Counted from the stretch's first letter, positions 1 through 15,590 are shown. The stretch is DNA of 64,000 nucleotides from Tetmemena sp. SeJ-2015 (GCA_027382625.1 JAJKFJ010022785.1:124001-188000); one strand, 5' to 3'. Numbers and translations: made by a program. The notes: generated by a model not told the origin, from the sequence alone.

Positions 1-3000
1 TGATTATTGTAGCTCGTTTTATGATGAGACACAACAATAAATTCAGAATGAACTGGGATCTATTTGTAATGGTTCTTGCTGTCTATAATTGCCTCTCAAT
101 ACCTTTCTCAGTAGCATTCCAGCCAGATTCCACAACAGCTGACTTTGCATGGGAAAGGATCATTGATTAAATTTTATTAAAAGCAGATAAATTGATTGCT
201 GCTTTGGTCTTGACTTAATCTTCAACTTTAGGACAACTGTCATAAATTTGAAAACTGGATTTGAGATTTGTGATAACCGAAGGGTTGCTCTACTTTACAT
301 AAAGGAGGGCAGATTCTTTCTAGATCTTGCAGCAACTATCCCATTTGAAATTATAATTGAAGCAGGCGATTCAAAAGCCTCAAATGCACAACTGAGACTC
401 AAATGAATTTTAATTTACAGTATTACTCATAGGTCTTCTTAAACTAGTTCGGCTGCTGAGACTTGGTAGAATCATTAGGTATATGAAATTTAAGCAAGGC
501 TTTAAGTTAGGAATGAGATTGATCTAGCTCTTGTTTGGATTGCTGCTGATCGTTCATTGGATAGCATGTCTTTGGTTTATGATAGTTAGATCTTATGGCT
601 CCTGGGTACCTCCTCGAGATATGTCTCTCAGCAATCCAGGAGACGATATCTCCTTACTTATAATATCTACATTACCTTTTTAATCTTACTAACCGAATTC
701 TATGATCAAGATATGATGAACTAATACTTTATAGTATTCTACTACTCTATTCTTACCATGTCTGGGAATGATATTCTGCCTAACAACGTGCTGCAAACAG
801 TCTCCTGCTTCTATGATTATCATCACTGGTGCTATTGTATCTGCCTTTATTTTCGGTAACATGGCTGCAATTATGGCTTCAATAAACAAGAAGTCAAGTT
901 AATTTGACGAGTAGATGGATCTCATCAATAACACTATGCGCTAAATACGACTCCCAATAGCTTTGCAGGATCAAGTGCTGGCCTTTATGATGCATCTTTA
1001 AAATTTCCCAGACCTCCACTAGGATATTGACAAGTTCTTCTTGTTCTTAAACGAGCCATTAAAGAAGCAGATACTGTATCATTTGCATGGTCCGCTTGTT
1101 AAGAAAGTTTAAATCATGAGCAAGGCGAATAGCGTTGAACAGAGTTTCTTTATCTCTAATTTGAAGCCAGTCCTTTTCCTGCCAACAATATATTGACTAT
1201 ATATCTTCTATTAACGACATAATTGCAAGAGAAGGGGACAAAGGAGACAACATCTACTTTATAGCAAAGGGAGAGATATAAGTCATACTCACCTTTATAG
1301 TCAAGAAGAGCGACCTAGAAAAAGCTAATAATGAGGCGAATACTAACAATCCAGGCACATCTTAGAAAAATGAATAAAAGTAGGAGGAGAAGAAAATCGA
1401 TTAAGCTCCACCGGAGACAAAGAAGGTAGAAGTCATAGATGACAAGTAGGAAAATGGTGAAGAGGCGGCAAATGACGAAGTAGTAGATGAGGAATTTGAG
1501 GACCACTAAGAAGACTATCCTGAAGATGAAAATCAAGAACAAGGCTAGGATAACAATGGAAGTGATATTGCAAGTGATAAAGGAAGTGAAAAGAGCAACA
1601 AAAGTGGAAAAGAAAAGAAACCCAGGAGAAGAAGAAGATTCAACCTAAATTTACGAAGGAAAAAGGTTAAGAAGGAGATGACTGAAAGAGAGGAGGTGTT
1701 TAAAATTCTTAAAGAAGGATCATTTTGCGGGGAAGTTGCCATGCTCACAAAGCTAAAGCGTACATGTACACTCAAATCCTTCAGACTATACAAATTGTGC
1801 TTATCTCACAAAAGAAGATGTGGAAACAATGGAGATGCGCTTCCCTCATATAGTTGGATAATTCAGATTAAAAATCAAGGAGTATTCAGATCCTAAAATG
1901 TACTTCAGAAGACTATGATTAAGAATTTGCATTACATGAGACATTTGGGCGATGAAATAGTGAATGAAATCATATGCTGCCTTCAAGTCAAAAGATATGC
2001 AGCTGGCTCAGATATTATAAAAGCTGGTGCTGTCAGTAGTGTAAGTGTAATCATTCTCTTAATGTTTTAGAGGATTCATTTTATCAGAGAAGGCTCGGTT
2101 AGCATTTTCGTGAGTGAGGGTATAGGTGCTACTCTCTCCACTGAGAAAGAGTATGAGTTCGATACTCTGAACACTGGCTCAGCTTTCTGTGCTTACACCT
2201 TTATTTCAGATGAGGCCTAGTAGCTTTAAACTTTCAGAGCTCACAAAGAAGAGGACTTTAATAGATCTCAAATTATTTGATCTTTCGATCTTTATGACTG
2301 TATAGTAGAATCTATCAGCAGAGATGATATCTTTAGACTTGCAAAGAAATATTATCAGCTAGCCGACTAGCTCGATCTAATTCGCGAAAAGTTTGACGAG
2401 GGCGAGATTGACTTTGACTTCTTCCGCTACAGAGCTCCAAGAAAGGAATTCTCAGAGAAGCTCAAATCTCTTGTCAGAAAGAAGTTTAGAGTAGCTCTCT
2501 AATTTAAAGTTTATTAATATTGTTGTTAGCTCTTTGCAAGTTCTATCAGAAGTACAGAGATGGAATAATTGATATCCCTATCGCACTTCAGATAATGAAA
2601 AGAGTGTAAGCATCTAGAGCTTAGAAATTTAATCAAAATCTTATAGTAGTTATTTTTTCTTGATAGAAGGTTGAAGAGATCAACAAATTAAGGACGCAAT
2701 CTTTGGGGATAAATTACGGAGGCGGTTACACTGAGTCGCACAAGTTCCACTTCTCTTAAATGTCAGCTTCAAATCTTAACCCCCTAAGAAGTGAAGCAGT
2801 AGGCTCTAAGCAGCAGGAGGGCCTAAGGAATCAAAGTTAGCTTTTGACCCAGTCTGTGATGCTTGCTCAAGAAAACCTTAAAAAACAAAACTAGCAGTTA
2901 CTAGATATGATTGAGGAGTTCAATGAGAAATACGTTCTTCTTAAAGACAAATTTAATTCTCTTGAAAATGAACTTACCGCAGACGGGATTATTGAATGGG

Positions 3001-3132
3001 GGGTTAAAAAAAAATTTTTCTTTAATTATTGGAGATTAAACAAGGATGCAGATCTTCTAACACTATTCAGAAGTTAGAGTAACTTATATCGATGAAGAAG
3101 ATGAAGCAAAAGAATTCAAATTTAAAGATTGA
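1..3132 (+). CDS. Cyclic-nucleotide-gated/HCN-type cation channel, 5' truncated, IES-interrupted
   Basis: The reading frame is open from base 3, so the start lies outside the window. Visible in order: S1-S3 (to about 280), the S4-S5 stretch with regularly spaced Arg (KLVRLLRLGRIIRYMKF, 440-490), a pore loop ending SILTMSGND (740-770), S6 (800-890), and a cyclic-nucleotide-binding domain. That domain is split by an acidic then basic insertion (about 1310-1680). A second CNBD-like segment follows (1910-2230). An intron with GTAAGT..TTTTAG ends occupies 2041-2070. IESs with pointers: 169-197 (ATTGATT), 402-429 (ACTCA), 659-690 (CTTACT), 1191-1221 (ATA), 2499-2533 (TAGCTCT), 2627-2668 (TAGAA), 2995-3031 (ATTATTG). 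Removing them gives a frame ending at TGA 3130-3132. Two single-base shifts near 790 and 1780 look like sequence errors. The pore lacks the usual GYG. Role: voltage- and nucleotide-modulated K+/cation channel in the plasma or ciliary membrane (family knowledge). Confidence 0.88.
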
Positions 3133-3467
3133 GAACAAGAGTTACTCTATTAAAAGATAAAACGTTTGAGGGATAGCATAGCTAGTAATTTAGTTTTAAT
3201 TTTTAATTATAAACAAAAATACTCATAATATAAAGTTATTAACTCGAGGAAAAATAGATATAACTTAGGTATGCCGAAGTAGCTGGCATGGCATTTTATA
3301 TCCTCATTCTTAATTATAAAAGGGAGGCTTATTATTACGAGAGATTATCCACTCATGATCGGACATGCAGTAGCCAGGAATTGCAGCTAGTCTAACTTTT
3401 ACTTATAGCAGGAAACTTACTAAACTATTTAAGTAGCTTTGATATGAAGGCGGCTGTTAAATAAACA
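3133..3467. other. Intergenic spacer between the tail-to-tail channel and kinase genes
   Basis: About 335 bp, mostly AT-rich. The flanking genes converge here. I see no coding frame of note and no telomeric repeat. Confidence 0.5.
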
Positions 3468-5999
<2,532 letters not shown>

Positions 6000-6511
6000 T
6001 AAAAGTATGGACAAAATAAATTTTTTTCCATTGTTGTATATAATGTTAGGGTGATGATTTATAAAAGCGTTAATAATTATTTTATTTTAAGTCCCTATCT
6101 GTGCACCCTCTCTCTCTTTAATTATACCTTATAGAGTCGGATTAAATTTATAATAATTCTTGAAGCAGTATTATATTCATCTGAGACAAAACACGAAGTG
6201 AACCTCTTAATTTTTTCTATATTTTAGTTCACAATTTATTTTAAGGACATAATAAAAGATAAATTAAGTTGTAAGAAAACATTATCAATTTCAAATCAAG
6301 GGAGTGTCGACTTGGGAGTAGTAGTACGTTATGGATAGTGAGAGAGTAATTAATTAGTAGAAATATAAATAATAATTGATTCAAATGGCTCAAACAGCCT
6401 CTCGATTTGAGAGAAATAATGGCCAATTGCCTACAAACCTTTATACGGTAGCTGGGAAATCATCATGCTCAAAGAACAAAATATTTTCAAGTATATAATT
6501 TAAGATATTAA
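6000..6511. other. AT-rich divergent intergenic region
   Basis: Lies between the divergently oriented kinase and lipase genes, so it should hold both promoters. I see no recognisable motif. Confidence 0.4.
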
Positions 6512-8594
6512 ATGACACTTCCTGCACTGATGATACTCTCACTTCTGTCTCTATCAAGTCTTTTGAACTCTTCTAATGCAGCTTTATTTGACTTTGGGAC
6601 TCCCAAGTACACCCAAAAGAACTAACATTAATTTATTCCCTCTAACTAAATTTAAACTTATTCGACTTGAGTGACCCAGATGTGAGTCTATCCTTTAAGG
6701 AAATAGTAGAGAACGCACAATACGTTTTCGAAACTCATCTAGTCACGACTCAAGACGGTTATGAACTCAAAGTCTTCCGCATCCCTGGCAAGAAGGCAGA
6801 GTTCCCCTACCACCCTCCCAACTCGAGGTAGGCCTTCAAAAAGGCACAAAGCAACAACCTGAGGGAATCTGATATTCTGCCTAGTGGAGTGTTATCTGAA
6901 TCGGGAGAGATTCACCAAAACAGAGCCACTCACTTGCAAAACTCCTTTGGAATAAGAATCAAAAACCTAGGAAAGAAGGTTGTCTTCTTACAACATGGAT
7001 TATTTGACTCTGCTGACTGCTGGGTTATGAACTACTAGGAAAAATCTAGAATTATTAGTCATTATTTAATGTTTAAATCTGTAGCCTTCATTCTTGCTGA
7101 AATGGGATATGATGTATGGCTTGGCAACTCGAGAGGAAACAAGTACTCTAATGGCCACGTGGATCCGTTCATTACCCCACAAGATTTTTAATTTCTAATT
7201 TCAACGACTTCTCCTTCCAAGAGATGGGAGACTTCGACATCCCAGCAGTTTTAGACTACATTTTGCTAGAAACCAATCAGAAAAATCTCGCCTACATTGG
7301 GCATTCCCAAGGTTCCACTCAGATGTTCTATGCACTAGCTACCAATCAAAAATTCTTCTAGGACAAGATCTCAGTTTTAATTAAAGCTCATTTTCATTAT
7401 CAATTTCGTCAACATAAAATATTTATTGATCAGTATTCATTGCATTAGGGCCTGCACTTTACTTGAGACAAGAGCAAGATTTCTTCCTTAGTTTGTTTAG
7501 GAAAAATTTCGAAGTGATCATGCAATGGTCCAAAGCCTTTGGAGTCTACGATATCATGCAACCAAACTTCTTCTCCAAAGCCTCCTCGCAATTCTTTTTA
7601 AGTGAGTATGTGGTTGTAGTTCCTGACTTATGTTTGATAGGAGGAATGTTAGCCGACGATAAGGTAGATGTTAGTGAGAAAATAAAAATTATTTAATAAG
7701 AAAACGAGAGTAGGAGTGTTCTTCTCTCACTTAATTTGTTTGTGAGCATTTCGCCCAACTCAAGGACTCTGGAATGTTTAGAACCTTCGATTTTGGCAAA
7801 GAGAGAAATCTGAGAGAGTACGGCCAAGAGAAGCAAATCTTAATTAAACTTATATGTGTGTTCATCTAATCTGTCATCCCTATAGAATCAATTGAATCTG
7901 TGCCAATTGCTATGTTCGTAGGAAAGTATGATAAGCTAGCTATTATAGATATTTATCTCCTAAGGAAGTGATGTCCAAGGGTGTCAAGTTCTACAAAGAA
8001 TACGAACTAGGCCATCTATGTTATACTTAACCTACAATAGTTCGACTGAGGATATCTCGCAACTTCTCAAAACTAATCAATTACATATAAAATTAAAATA
8101 AAAAAATTGACTTGAAAAAGTGTTTGCAATTCTTTTGCGGCTATGTTCCTGAATAAACATAAACTATCTCACTTCCCTTCAGGATCAAGCATCAGGAGTG
8201 TTGAGCATTAGAATTTAATAATACATTACAACTGAGAAGCCAAAAGACATCCCTATATAACTTAGGGTCCTCAAAATAAATTATAATTAATAAAAGCTAG
8301 CCACTCCTTAGGACGCTGAGTACTCTAAGCAACTAATGTATTCTATGATGGCCATCTAGCTTTCTTCACAGCAAAAGACGTTAATTATATCACTGAGGAT
8401 ATCATCTATAATTTTGTTTCATGAACTTCTCAAAACTTACCATGATGCAACCTCTCCAATTAAGAAGAGAAAGAACTTCAAGGAGTTGTCTGATTCTAAC
8501 ACTTTCATACTTTAAAAGTATTTATAATTTAATTTTCAGAGAAACTGTATAGCTCTCAGAGACTATATAAGATGGATTCTTAGGCAAGCATTGA
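6512..8594 (+). CDS. Secreted acid-lipase family alpha/beta hydrolase, IES-interrupted
   Basis: The start at 6512 gives a hydrophobic signal peptide ([18 protein letters not shown]). After IES removal the chain has the N-terminal lid region, the oxyanion-type [22 protein letters not shown] and the nucleophile elbow GHSQGS, all typical of the gastric/lysosomal lipase family. A region matching the acid end ([15 protein letters not shown]) and a GHL catalytic-His motif follow. IESs with pointers: 6595-6668 (GACTT), 7048-7080 (AAATCT), 7188-7201 (ATTT), 7376-7444 (TCAGT), 7679-7746 (GTGAG), and a 340-bp one at 8019-8358 (GGCCATCTA). A 22-nt GT..CAG intron lies at 8518-8539. The stop is TGA 8592-8594. 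Likely acts on acylglycerols or sterol esters in the food vacuole or outside the cell (family inference). Confidence 0.88.
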
Positions 8595-8895
8595 CATAGC
8601 TTTCCAATAGTATTACAACTTAAAAGAAAAGCATCTATCTCACTTAATAATCTTTAATCCTTAAAACAAGCAAGTACTGATTTAAACTTAGTGATTTAAA
8701 TCCTGCAAATAAGATATATCAAATTTAAGTATAATAACTCTTATTGAATATTTTCTTTCCATCGTCATTCCTCATAATACATACGCAACTAAGAGATTAA
8801 ACCTATTGTTTTAGCATTTGAATTATAATTTTAGTAGAATAAATTGAGAGTATTATCTATCTTACAATCTATCTTTATAACTACTTTACATTTGG
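8595..8895. other. AT-rich convergent spacer
   Basis: About 300 bp between the convergent lipase and transporter genes. Nothing recognisable is seen. Confidence 0.4.
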
Positions 8896-11568
8896 TCATG
8901 TTTGTGAATTTGTAAGATTGCTGTTATTGGTAATATTTTCATATGACTTATTTACCTTGAGGAATGTGTTTAGATCTTACTAGTTGATTATATCTTCAGC
9001 AGCTGCTGCTTTCACTGCAGCATTCTTCTAATGACTCTGCTGCGTTTCAGTATCTAGCAGCCTATTTTTCTTTTGCTGTTCATTTGCTTGCTCGAAGCTT
9101 AAATTGAATTCAAACTTGAATTTATCGTTGTCCATGAAAAAGCCAGACTCACGCAGGAACTGCTCTCGCTGCTCGTAGGATTGCCTTCTGAACTCATCAT
9201 CTTATATCAAATTAAATGCATCTTTGATGAAACACATTTATAAAGTAAATAATGCGCATAAGAAGCCTAATGCTGTCCCCCAAAGTAAAAAAAACATACC
9301 CTACTATAAAATAATTAATTTACTAAAGATTGGAAGAAGCGATGCTCCAACCATCATCATAAGCGCCGACTCAAAATATTAGAAATTAAAAAACAGTAAG
9401 TGAAGAAAGAATTGAATATTCCTCCAAAAAGGTACACAAAGCAAATTAAAGGATGTTATCATGATGCCAAGTGAGGAGTGAGTTCCATATATCAAGCCAC
9501 AAGTAATTTAAGCCCTCTAGCAGTCCCATTTAGCCAGCTAATAGAAGATGAAAAATTATTATAGACATCATCTTCAATGTATTCGGAGTTCTTCACATCG
9601 TCAAGTTCAAGTCTACGCAGCTCTTGCTTTATAAATAGTGAAATTACTAAAGCGAGAAGTACGCATCCAGACCATAAGGCAAGAGTTATTCTAATCACAA
9701 TTTGAATTTTTTTAATTCTTGGATCGATTGTTGCTAAAAAAGAGCATAAGAAGCCATAAATAAGCCAAAGTTGAGATGTAGCGATAAGCATCCCGTTTGC
9801 AATAACTTCAGGAACTGGAAAAGTCAATTCGACTGCAAAAGCATAGGAGATACTAGAGATAGATAGTAAACAATTTCAATGACTCAAAGAATAGGTTTTT
9901 TGTAGGAAGGACGAATATGTGGATTAGAGTGGTACAGAAACTTAATATGCCTATAGCAATCACTAATCTTCTGTAGCTTTGATATTTGTCTAGTATTATG
10001 CCAAGGAAGAAAGAATATTTTCAAGTTAGAGATATCTAAAAAGCACATTATACTGTTTTCACTAACTCCATAATCGTAAGCAGCTGAAATTGAAGCAATA
10101 GTTGCACCAAGTGATCAGTGATTTAATTTATCAAGTTGAAAACTATGAATAACAAGACGTAGTTTCTATTACTCATTAATTCTTTCAAGCTCTCTACTAA
10201 TATAGGTTGGGAATAAGGAGAATATAGGATATATCAATTATCATAAATATTATAAAGCATCTCTTTTTTAATTTTGTTTTACAACTTAATTAATTAAATG
10301 GACTTAAAAATATTGTAAACCAACAAAAATAAATTGCTGAATTAAATAAATAACTTTAAGAATATTGGATTTCTAAGTTTTTTTGTGCCTATAATAATTG
10401 AATTTAGCCAGCATCATCATAGGTCACAACTGATGGCGGAGAAGGAGGTTCTTCTTTCATAAGAAAGATAGAAGGAAAGCACAGTACTGTTATTATGCAA
10501 GTTTGAACCAGTATAAATATGTTGAAACTATGTCTTCCCTCAGCAGGATAAAAAATATTATTTTTAGGATCTAGCACACTACTTGAAAGAAACGCATTGG
10601 GTAATATAAAGCTGATTATCATACCCACTGGCAAGGCCATGCTAGCAATTGCAGTAGCAAGTCCTCTCTCTTTGTCTCCAAACCAATTAGATGCAACCTT
10701 CGAAGGGTTATTCATAATAAATGGCGAGGCAGCACCTATTAAAGCCGAGCCTAGAATAAGCATAAAGTAACCAGAGAAAGCAATTACTACGCGCAACCAC
10801 CCTCCGATAATTGTTAAAATTACCCCAAATATAACGCTCACTCTCAAGCCGTAGCGCTTTTGAAAGCATTATGAACAAAGTTGAAGGGAACATAACCTTT
10901 TTATAAAATTAGAATTTCACATAAGTAATCAAATATATGAGGTTTGCAAAAATTGCTTAAAGCTATGTGAGATTATAGTACCGAACCAGAAGTGGAGTTA
11001 TAGCTGCGCAAGTTGCAGAGGTTATACCCAATGACATCATTACCATACTGAAGCAAGCCAGAATCACCCATCTTCTTTTGTATAAAATAAGCTTGGGATT
11101 TCCTTTGCTATCTAGAGAATAAATATTTTTACTACTCTTTATATTAAATATGTTAGAGATCTTGCTATCTCGTGATTATCAATCAATGGCTAATTATCTT
11201 GGGACATTGTCATTTCATTATCGTTTCCATGAGTTTGTGTATATTACTGATATAAGTTGTATTGGACATTAAAATAAAAGAGTATAAATTGTGGGGATCA
11301 TATTTGGCTTTGACCATTTTCTATGTCTTCATTTTTGTATCGTTCTCTAAAGTATGCAATACAAACTAGTCATTCTTTTTCCCTTCGAAGATATTCTTCT
11401 TCTCTTAAATAGAAAACATCATGAATGCATAACTCTTGGCCCTTATTGTTGTTGTCTCCAAACGATTTAAAAAGCTTTACTGACTTGGAGAGTCTTCCAT
11501 AAAAATTGGCATTTGTTTTTTTTATAGATCCATTTTGAGCAGCTTGCTGTTAGATGGCCTCTATCGCA

Positions 11569-11600
<32 letters not shown>

Positions 11601-11742
11601 CAAGCTTTTTGTTATATAATTAATTTGGGTTAAGTCGTGAAGCTAGATCTGCGTCTCCTAAATTATCAGGAACCAGGTCTGCTCTTTCGTCTTGGCCTCT
11701 GCCATCATAATCAATAGTCTGTTTTCGAATTCTCTTAAGCAT
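8896..11742 (-). CDS. Major facilitator superfamily transporter, FLVCR-like, IES-interrupted
   Basis: The core has paired helices and the loop SNWFGDKERGLATAIASMAL (about 10690-10620), then FPVPEVIANGMLIATSQLWL (about 9825-9770). Both resemble the FLVCR branch of MFS carriers (haem/choline-type). The TM1-TM2 region is at 11080-10830 (FVHNAF, then YGLRVSVI). The last helices and a hydrophilic C-tail run to TGA 8898-8896. IESs: 10896-10924 (pointer ACATAA) and 11114-11170 (TTGCTATCT). A microsatellite-bearing gap near 11560-11630 also needs removal. The N-terminal cytosolic part (11742-11230) is joined to the carrier only after frame repair; a downstream ATG at 11213 is the alternative start. 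A one-base deletion in an A run near 10860 is needed to join TM2. Substrate cannot be told from sequence. Confidence 0.75.
11563..11601. repeat. (TA)n microsatellite within a probable IES
   Basis: A run of alternating AT lies inside an AT-rich block that interrupts the 5' part of the transporter frame. Confidence 0.8.
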
Positions 11743-12908
11743 GCTTCAATTTGCTAAAAAATATCCTAATTATTATTTTACTAAAAACATATTTTCATCA
11801 TATCTATCATCTGCTATTATGCAGACATCAAATAATTTGGGAAAAAATGCTTTTCTCCCAAAATTAAAGTGCAAATTTGAGGGAAAATGTGTATTTTTAA
11901 ATAAAAATTGTTATTCATAGATGAAAAAAGAGAGATAGTGAAAATGTTAACAAATAGTTAAGTATAATTCTTGTTATATGAAACATTATCTATTGTGTAT
12001 TAATGAAATGATAAATCTCTTGCAAACATTTAATGCCATATTAAAAGCATGAGTTGATATCTGCTTTTTTAAATTTATTAACAGCCTGATAGCCTTGGAG
12101 TATTTAATATTCTTCAAATTCAAAATATTTAAACAAAAATTAAGGACTATAGTGAAGATAATTTAGTAAAAAGAAGAATTAAGTTAATAATAAATTTCTA
12201 GGGCAGTTGAAGTGTGAGACTTAGAGTTGAAGTTATAGAAATTCGAAATAGGACGAAATAGGAAGCCATTTTCAACCTTGAAAGCTTTTTAGTAGGAGTT
12301 CTGAGGAGACAATAATTTTCTCTGCCATCAATTTTTGAATTGGGAAAATTTCTTGTTTAGAGTCCAAGATATCAGAATCTCTCCTCCTTTTGAAATAGTG
12401 ATAGGGCTAACTCATCCAAATTTCTATAATATTTTGAATAAACCTCATTGAGCGTCAAGGTTTGCAATTTAAAAGGTCAGAATTAAGAAATATTCATTTA
12501 TTATTTTAATTGAACTCTTATAAACATTTGAATCTTAATTATATTTAAATGACTATAGCTTATGAAAATGCATTTCAAAAATTATCTTATTTAATATAAA
12601 ATGCCAAATATTATACAACTAAATTATTTGGCAATTATGTTATTAGCATCGCTTTTATTTTTTACTTAGAACTCCAAAAAAACGACTTATAAAATTTTAA
12701 AATCTTAAATTCGCATAAATGAATGGCTAAAAGTTCAAAAAATATAATTTTGCAGTGCATCTGTAATTGCTAATTTATTGCAATTTATAAAGCTTATAAT
12801 TAAATTGTATTAGAAATAATTCTGAGCTATATTACTGTAACTTTATAGTTTATGGATATTAATTTGAGCTCACTCTCATGCTCTAACTGATAAGCAATTG
12901 AGAGATGC
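11743..12908. other. AT-rich region with a degenerate R1-like repeat
   Basis: Mostly noncoding. Around 12160-12470 the text GGCAGTTGAAGTGTG with an AAGAATTAA-rich lead resembles the left end of the R1 repeats at 19.6, 23.7 and 56.6 kb. The interior is only weakly similar. No gene is called. Confidence 0.4.
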
Positions 12909-14078
12909 TCATAAATAGTCAGCTAAGTTCTCTATTTTCTCTTTAGTGAGTTATAAGGAGCACTCCTCTCCCCCTGAGTTGCTATCTTCACTTCTAATTT
13001 CAAACTCGTCCATCAGATCCTAGTTACGGTTTTTAGGTGTGGAGGGTTCAGGGGAGAAGCACTTATAAGCTTTACCTTCGCCGCAGTTATTTTTCTAAGT
13101 TATATCAGCTGTTGAAAGCTTGCTAGCCTTCATCAAGAAAAATAATTAACAAATATAAGAACAGATAAAAAAATAATTCAGGGGGGGAAAAATAATAAAA
13201 TTAATCAAAGGACTGGCGATGGGGAGTTTTATAATTGGAGAGGTATCTGAAAAAAATGTAAAAATAAGATTGTAGTGAATCCTCACATGCCTTTGGCAAT
13301 ATTTTTAGTTTACTATGGAGATAGGTGCGCTTCTGATTTTTAGTAATAACATCATATCTCAGGCGCTCCTAAAATTAAAATTTACTCTCCTTTGTCTTGT
13401 TTAATGTATAAGAATCATTTCGGTCTCTCAATGAATCACAAAATAATTTAATCACAGCTCGAGTCTGTAATGAGAATGCTCTCAACAAAAATTATAGCTG
13501 AATATATCTAATCAAAGGTCTGGGAGCTACTATTCGAGGCATCTCTGTAACGAGGGCCGAAGTTCATTAAGCCAGAGGACTCCTCTCTCTCTTTGACTTT
13601 ATCTTGACTAGATTCCTTCCTGATATTATTTTGTCTCTTGATAATTGGTTCCTATTCCAAATCACGGGCGATTGCTTCGAAAAAGTCTACTTTGACTATG
13701 TCCTATCTCTTAATGACAGGCACTTGAGGCTTTTGGGTTTTAGGGATTGGGTTCTTGGCAGAATTACTCTATTGCGACAGTGGGATCCTCTGCTTGGTTA
13801 TTTTTATTGAGAGAGGCTAGCGAATTTATTGAGATTATTATTAAGTAGTAGCAGTGGTAGCAGTGGAGGGGTCGATATAACAATTATTCATCTGATTAGG
13901 TCTTAAAATTTATTAGAAAGGAGAGCTACCTCGAGAATCCTGTATGCGCTCACGGGAATGCTCTATTTATAAGTACAAAATTGATAAGACTAAATTATTT
14001 GAGATATATTTTGAGTTCTCTGTTGAGGACCCTTTCGATTTTATTATTCTCATCTTCATTGAATTATTTAGCAGGCAT
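12909..14078 (-). CDS. Unrecognised Ser/Gln/Lys-rich protein, about 330 aa, IES-interrupted
   Basis: I do not recognise this protein. A continuous frame from ATG 14078 (MPAKQFNEDENNK) to TGA 12911-12909 appears once three IESs are removed: 13972-14008 (pointer TATA), 13468-13522 (GTCTG) and 13131-13293 (GCCTT). Each removal both restores frame and leaves one pointer copy. The chain is hydrophilic, with Thr/Gln runs (ATTATTQQQ), many Arg/Lys and an acidic end (LMDEFEIRSEDS). I see no membrane segment or known catalytic motif. It is the first of a series of similar-looking unknown genes on this strand. Confidence 0.7.
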
Positions 14079-14211
14079 TTTCTTACATATAAATTGTAAT
14101 AAATATAGCTTAAAGCCATTTAAATATCATTTAAATCTTAAATACATTTTCTTCTAAAGTTTTGTGAGCTACATTTTTTAGGATTGTTGTAATTGGACAA
14201 GTGTTTGAGCC

Positions 14212-14773
14212 TCAATTTGCACTTAGTTGTTGGGATTGATATTCTGGTGTTGGGGGAAGACTGCAACGCTGGATGGGTGCTGACTAGTTTTGGCCAGTGC
14301 TCTCTTGTAAGCACTCGATATCATCTTGATTCGCTTTATGTTCTTCTTGCTTTTTTAAACCTCCATCAACTTAGAAACTAGAAGGTTTTAAAAGTAATTT
14401 ATAGTAAAATAGTTAATAACTATATAATTGTGAATTTATAGATAAAAATGGTTTTAAGAAGAAGTACAATTAAGGCTTTAGAGTGGCGTGTTTTTTATGT
14501 CCCCCTTTTATATTTAAATTAAGATGAGAATTATCTACTTTATAAAATATATTTGCGCTTCAAGTATGTCAGCGTTATTCGAATTTAATATAATTTTGAG
14601 AGGAATGGACACCCTAAATAATTATGTTCCTCCTCATCTGGTTCTTTTAAATCTAATGAGAAACAGAACAAAGTTTACAAAACATAAAATAATTTAAGTA
14701 AGTTGGCTGTTTGAAGTGCTTAAACCCTCTCCTGTGATTTATTTCGCATCCTTATCTTAGGCATTTTAGCCAT
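14212..14773 (-). CDS. Unrecognised small hydrophilic protein, IES-interrupted
   Basis: The frame starts MAKMPKIRMRNKSQE at 14773. An acidic DEEEH block is joined across the IES 14344-14639 (pointer TTATGTTC, 296 bp) to a Pro/Gln-rich tail (SLPPTPEYQSQQ), ending at TGA 14214-14212. The 8-bp pointer and exact frame restoration support the join. A stretch just before DLKEPDEEE may hold another IES whose length is a multiple of three. No known domain is seen. Confidence 0.6.
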
Positions 14774-14880
14774 TTTTCCTTCTTAGAATTTAAAAAGCAT
14801 TTTATGAAATATAGTTTCAAATTTGTAGTGAAGATGCTTGTGTGAAATCATACTACGCTTAAAAGAGTATAAGAAGTATT

Positions 14881-15590
14881 ATGAATCTTTTTGAGGACAT
14901 AGTTAAATTTTATGTTTGGTTTGGAGAGGGGTATTCTCTAGCACCTCTTTCACTACAGTACACTTAGCTAGAGAAGGTACTCTTCCCAGAGCAATATAAA
15001 ACATTAATAAACTTCCTATCATAAAATTGATGTAATTTTATTTTAAGCATGATGGTAATTTGATAGCATTTGGCCCTCTTAGAAAATAAAAATTGTTTAT
15101 TAATGTTTAGAAGAAGATAAGTTTTTTGGGGACATTAGGAGTAGTTTGCTTGGTTGGACGTTAAGGCGACGCAAAAATTGGAAATTTAGCAAGGGAGCTG
15201 CTTTCAGTGAACTACTTCTTTTCAAACTAAGAAGTTCTGCATAAACAGAAAATAAATCAACTTAATAATTAATTCTGCCTTGGCTATGAAGGTTTAGAGG
15301 CGCTTGATCTCTCTAATCTCTGGTTTTTAGACAAAAAAAAGATGATTAAATAATGTAAATACGGCCAAAGAAGCCTGAGCTAAAATAAAATAAGCTCTCC
15401 TGAGAGTGCTTGGTTGAGTGAAGGGGAGCAAAAAGAGAATCTTAAGGGAAAATATCTCTAGAATGCCATTAGTGGTGTTATGACTTTCTTTGCACCCCAT
15501 AACTTTTGGTGTTGCCTACTAGCTTACTCACCTTCTAATCAGTATTTTCAGACTCAACAAATATATATATATATATTCTATCAGGGATGA
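14881..15590 (+). CDS. Unrecognised protein, IES-interrupted, opposite strand to its neighbours
   Basis: ATG 14881 gives MNLFEDIVKFYVWFGEGYS. Removing 15030-15180 (pointer AAAATTG) and 15257-15389 (pointer AAAATAAA, 8 bp) yields one frame through a Ser/Glu/Lys-rich part (SSPESAWLSEGEQKE) and an aromatic/Cys-rich segment (FFAPHNFWCCLLAYS), to TGA 15588-15590. It diverges from the preceding minus-strand gene, with starts about 110 bp apart. No family is recognised. Alternative frames inside the first IES also look partly coding, so the first join is less certain than the second. Confidence 0.55.

Noticed and set aside
12909..13133. A family of independent 55-75 aa proteins in the 13-29 kb region
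   Set aside because: The short frames turned out to be terminal MDSs of longer genes once pointers were matched.
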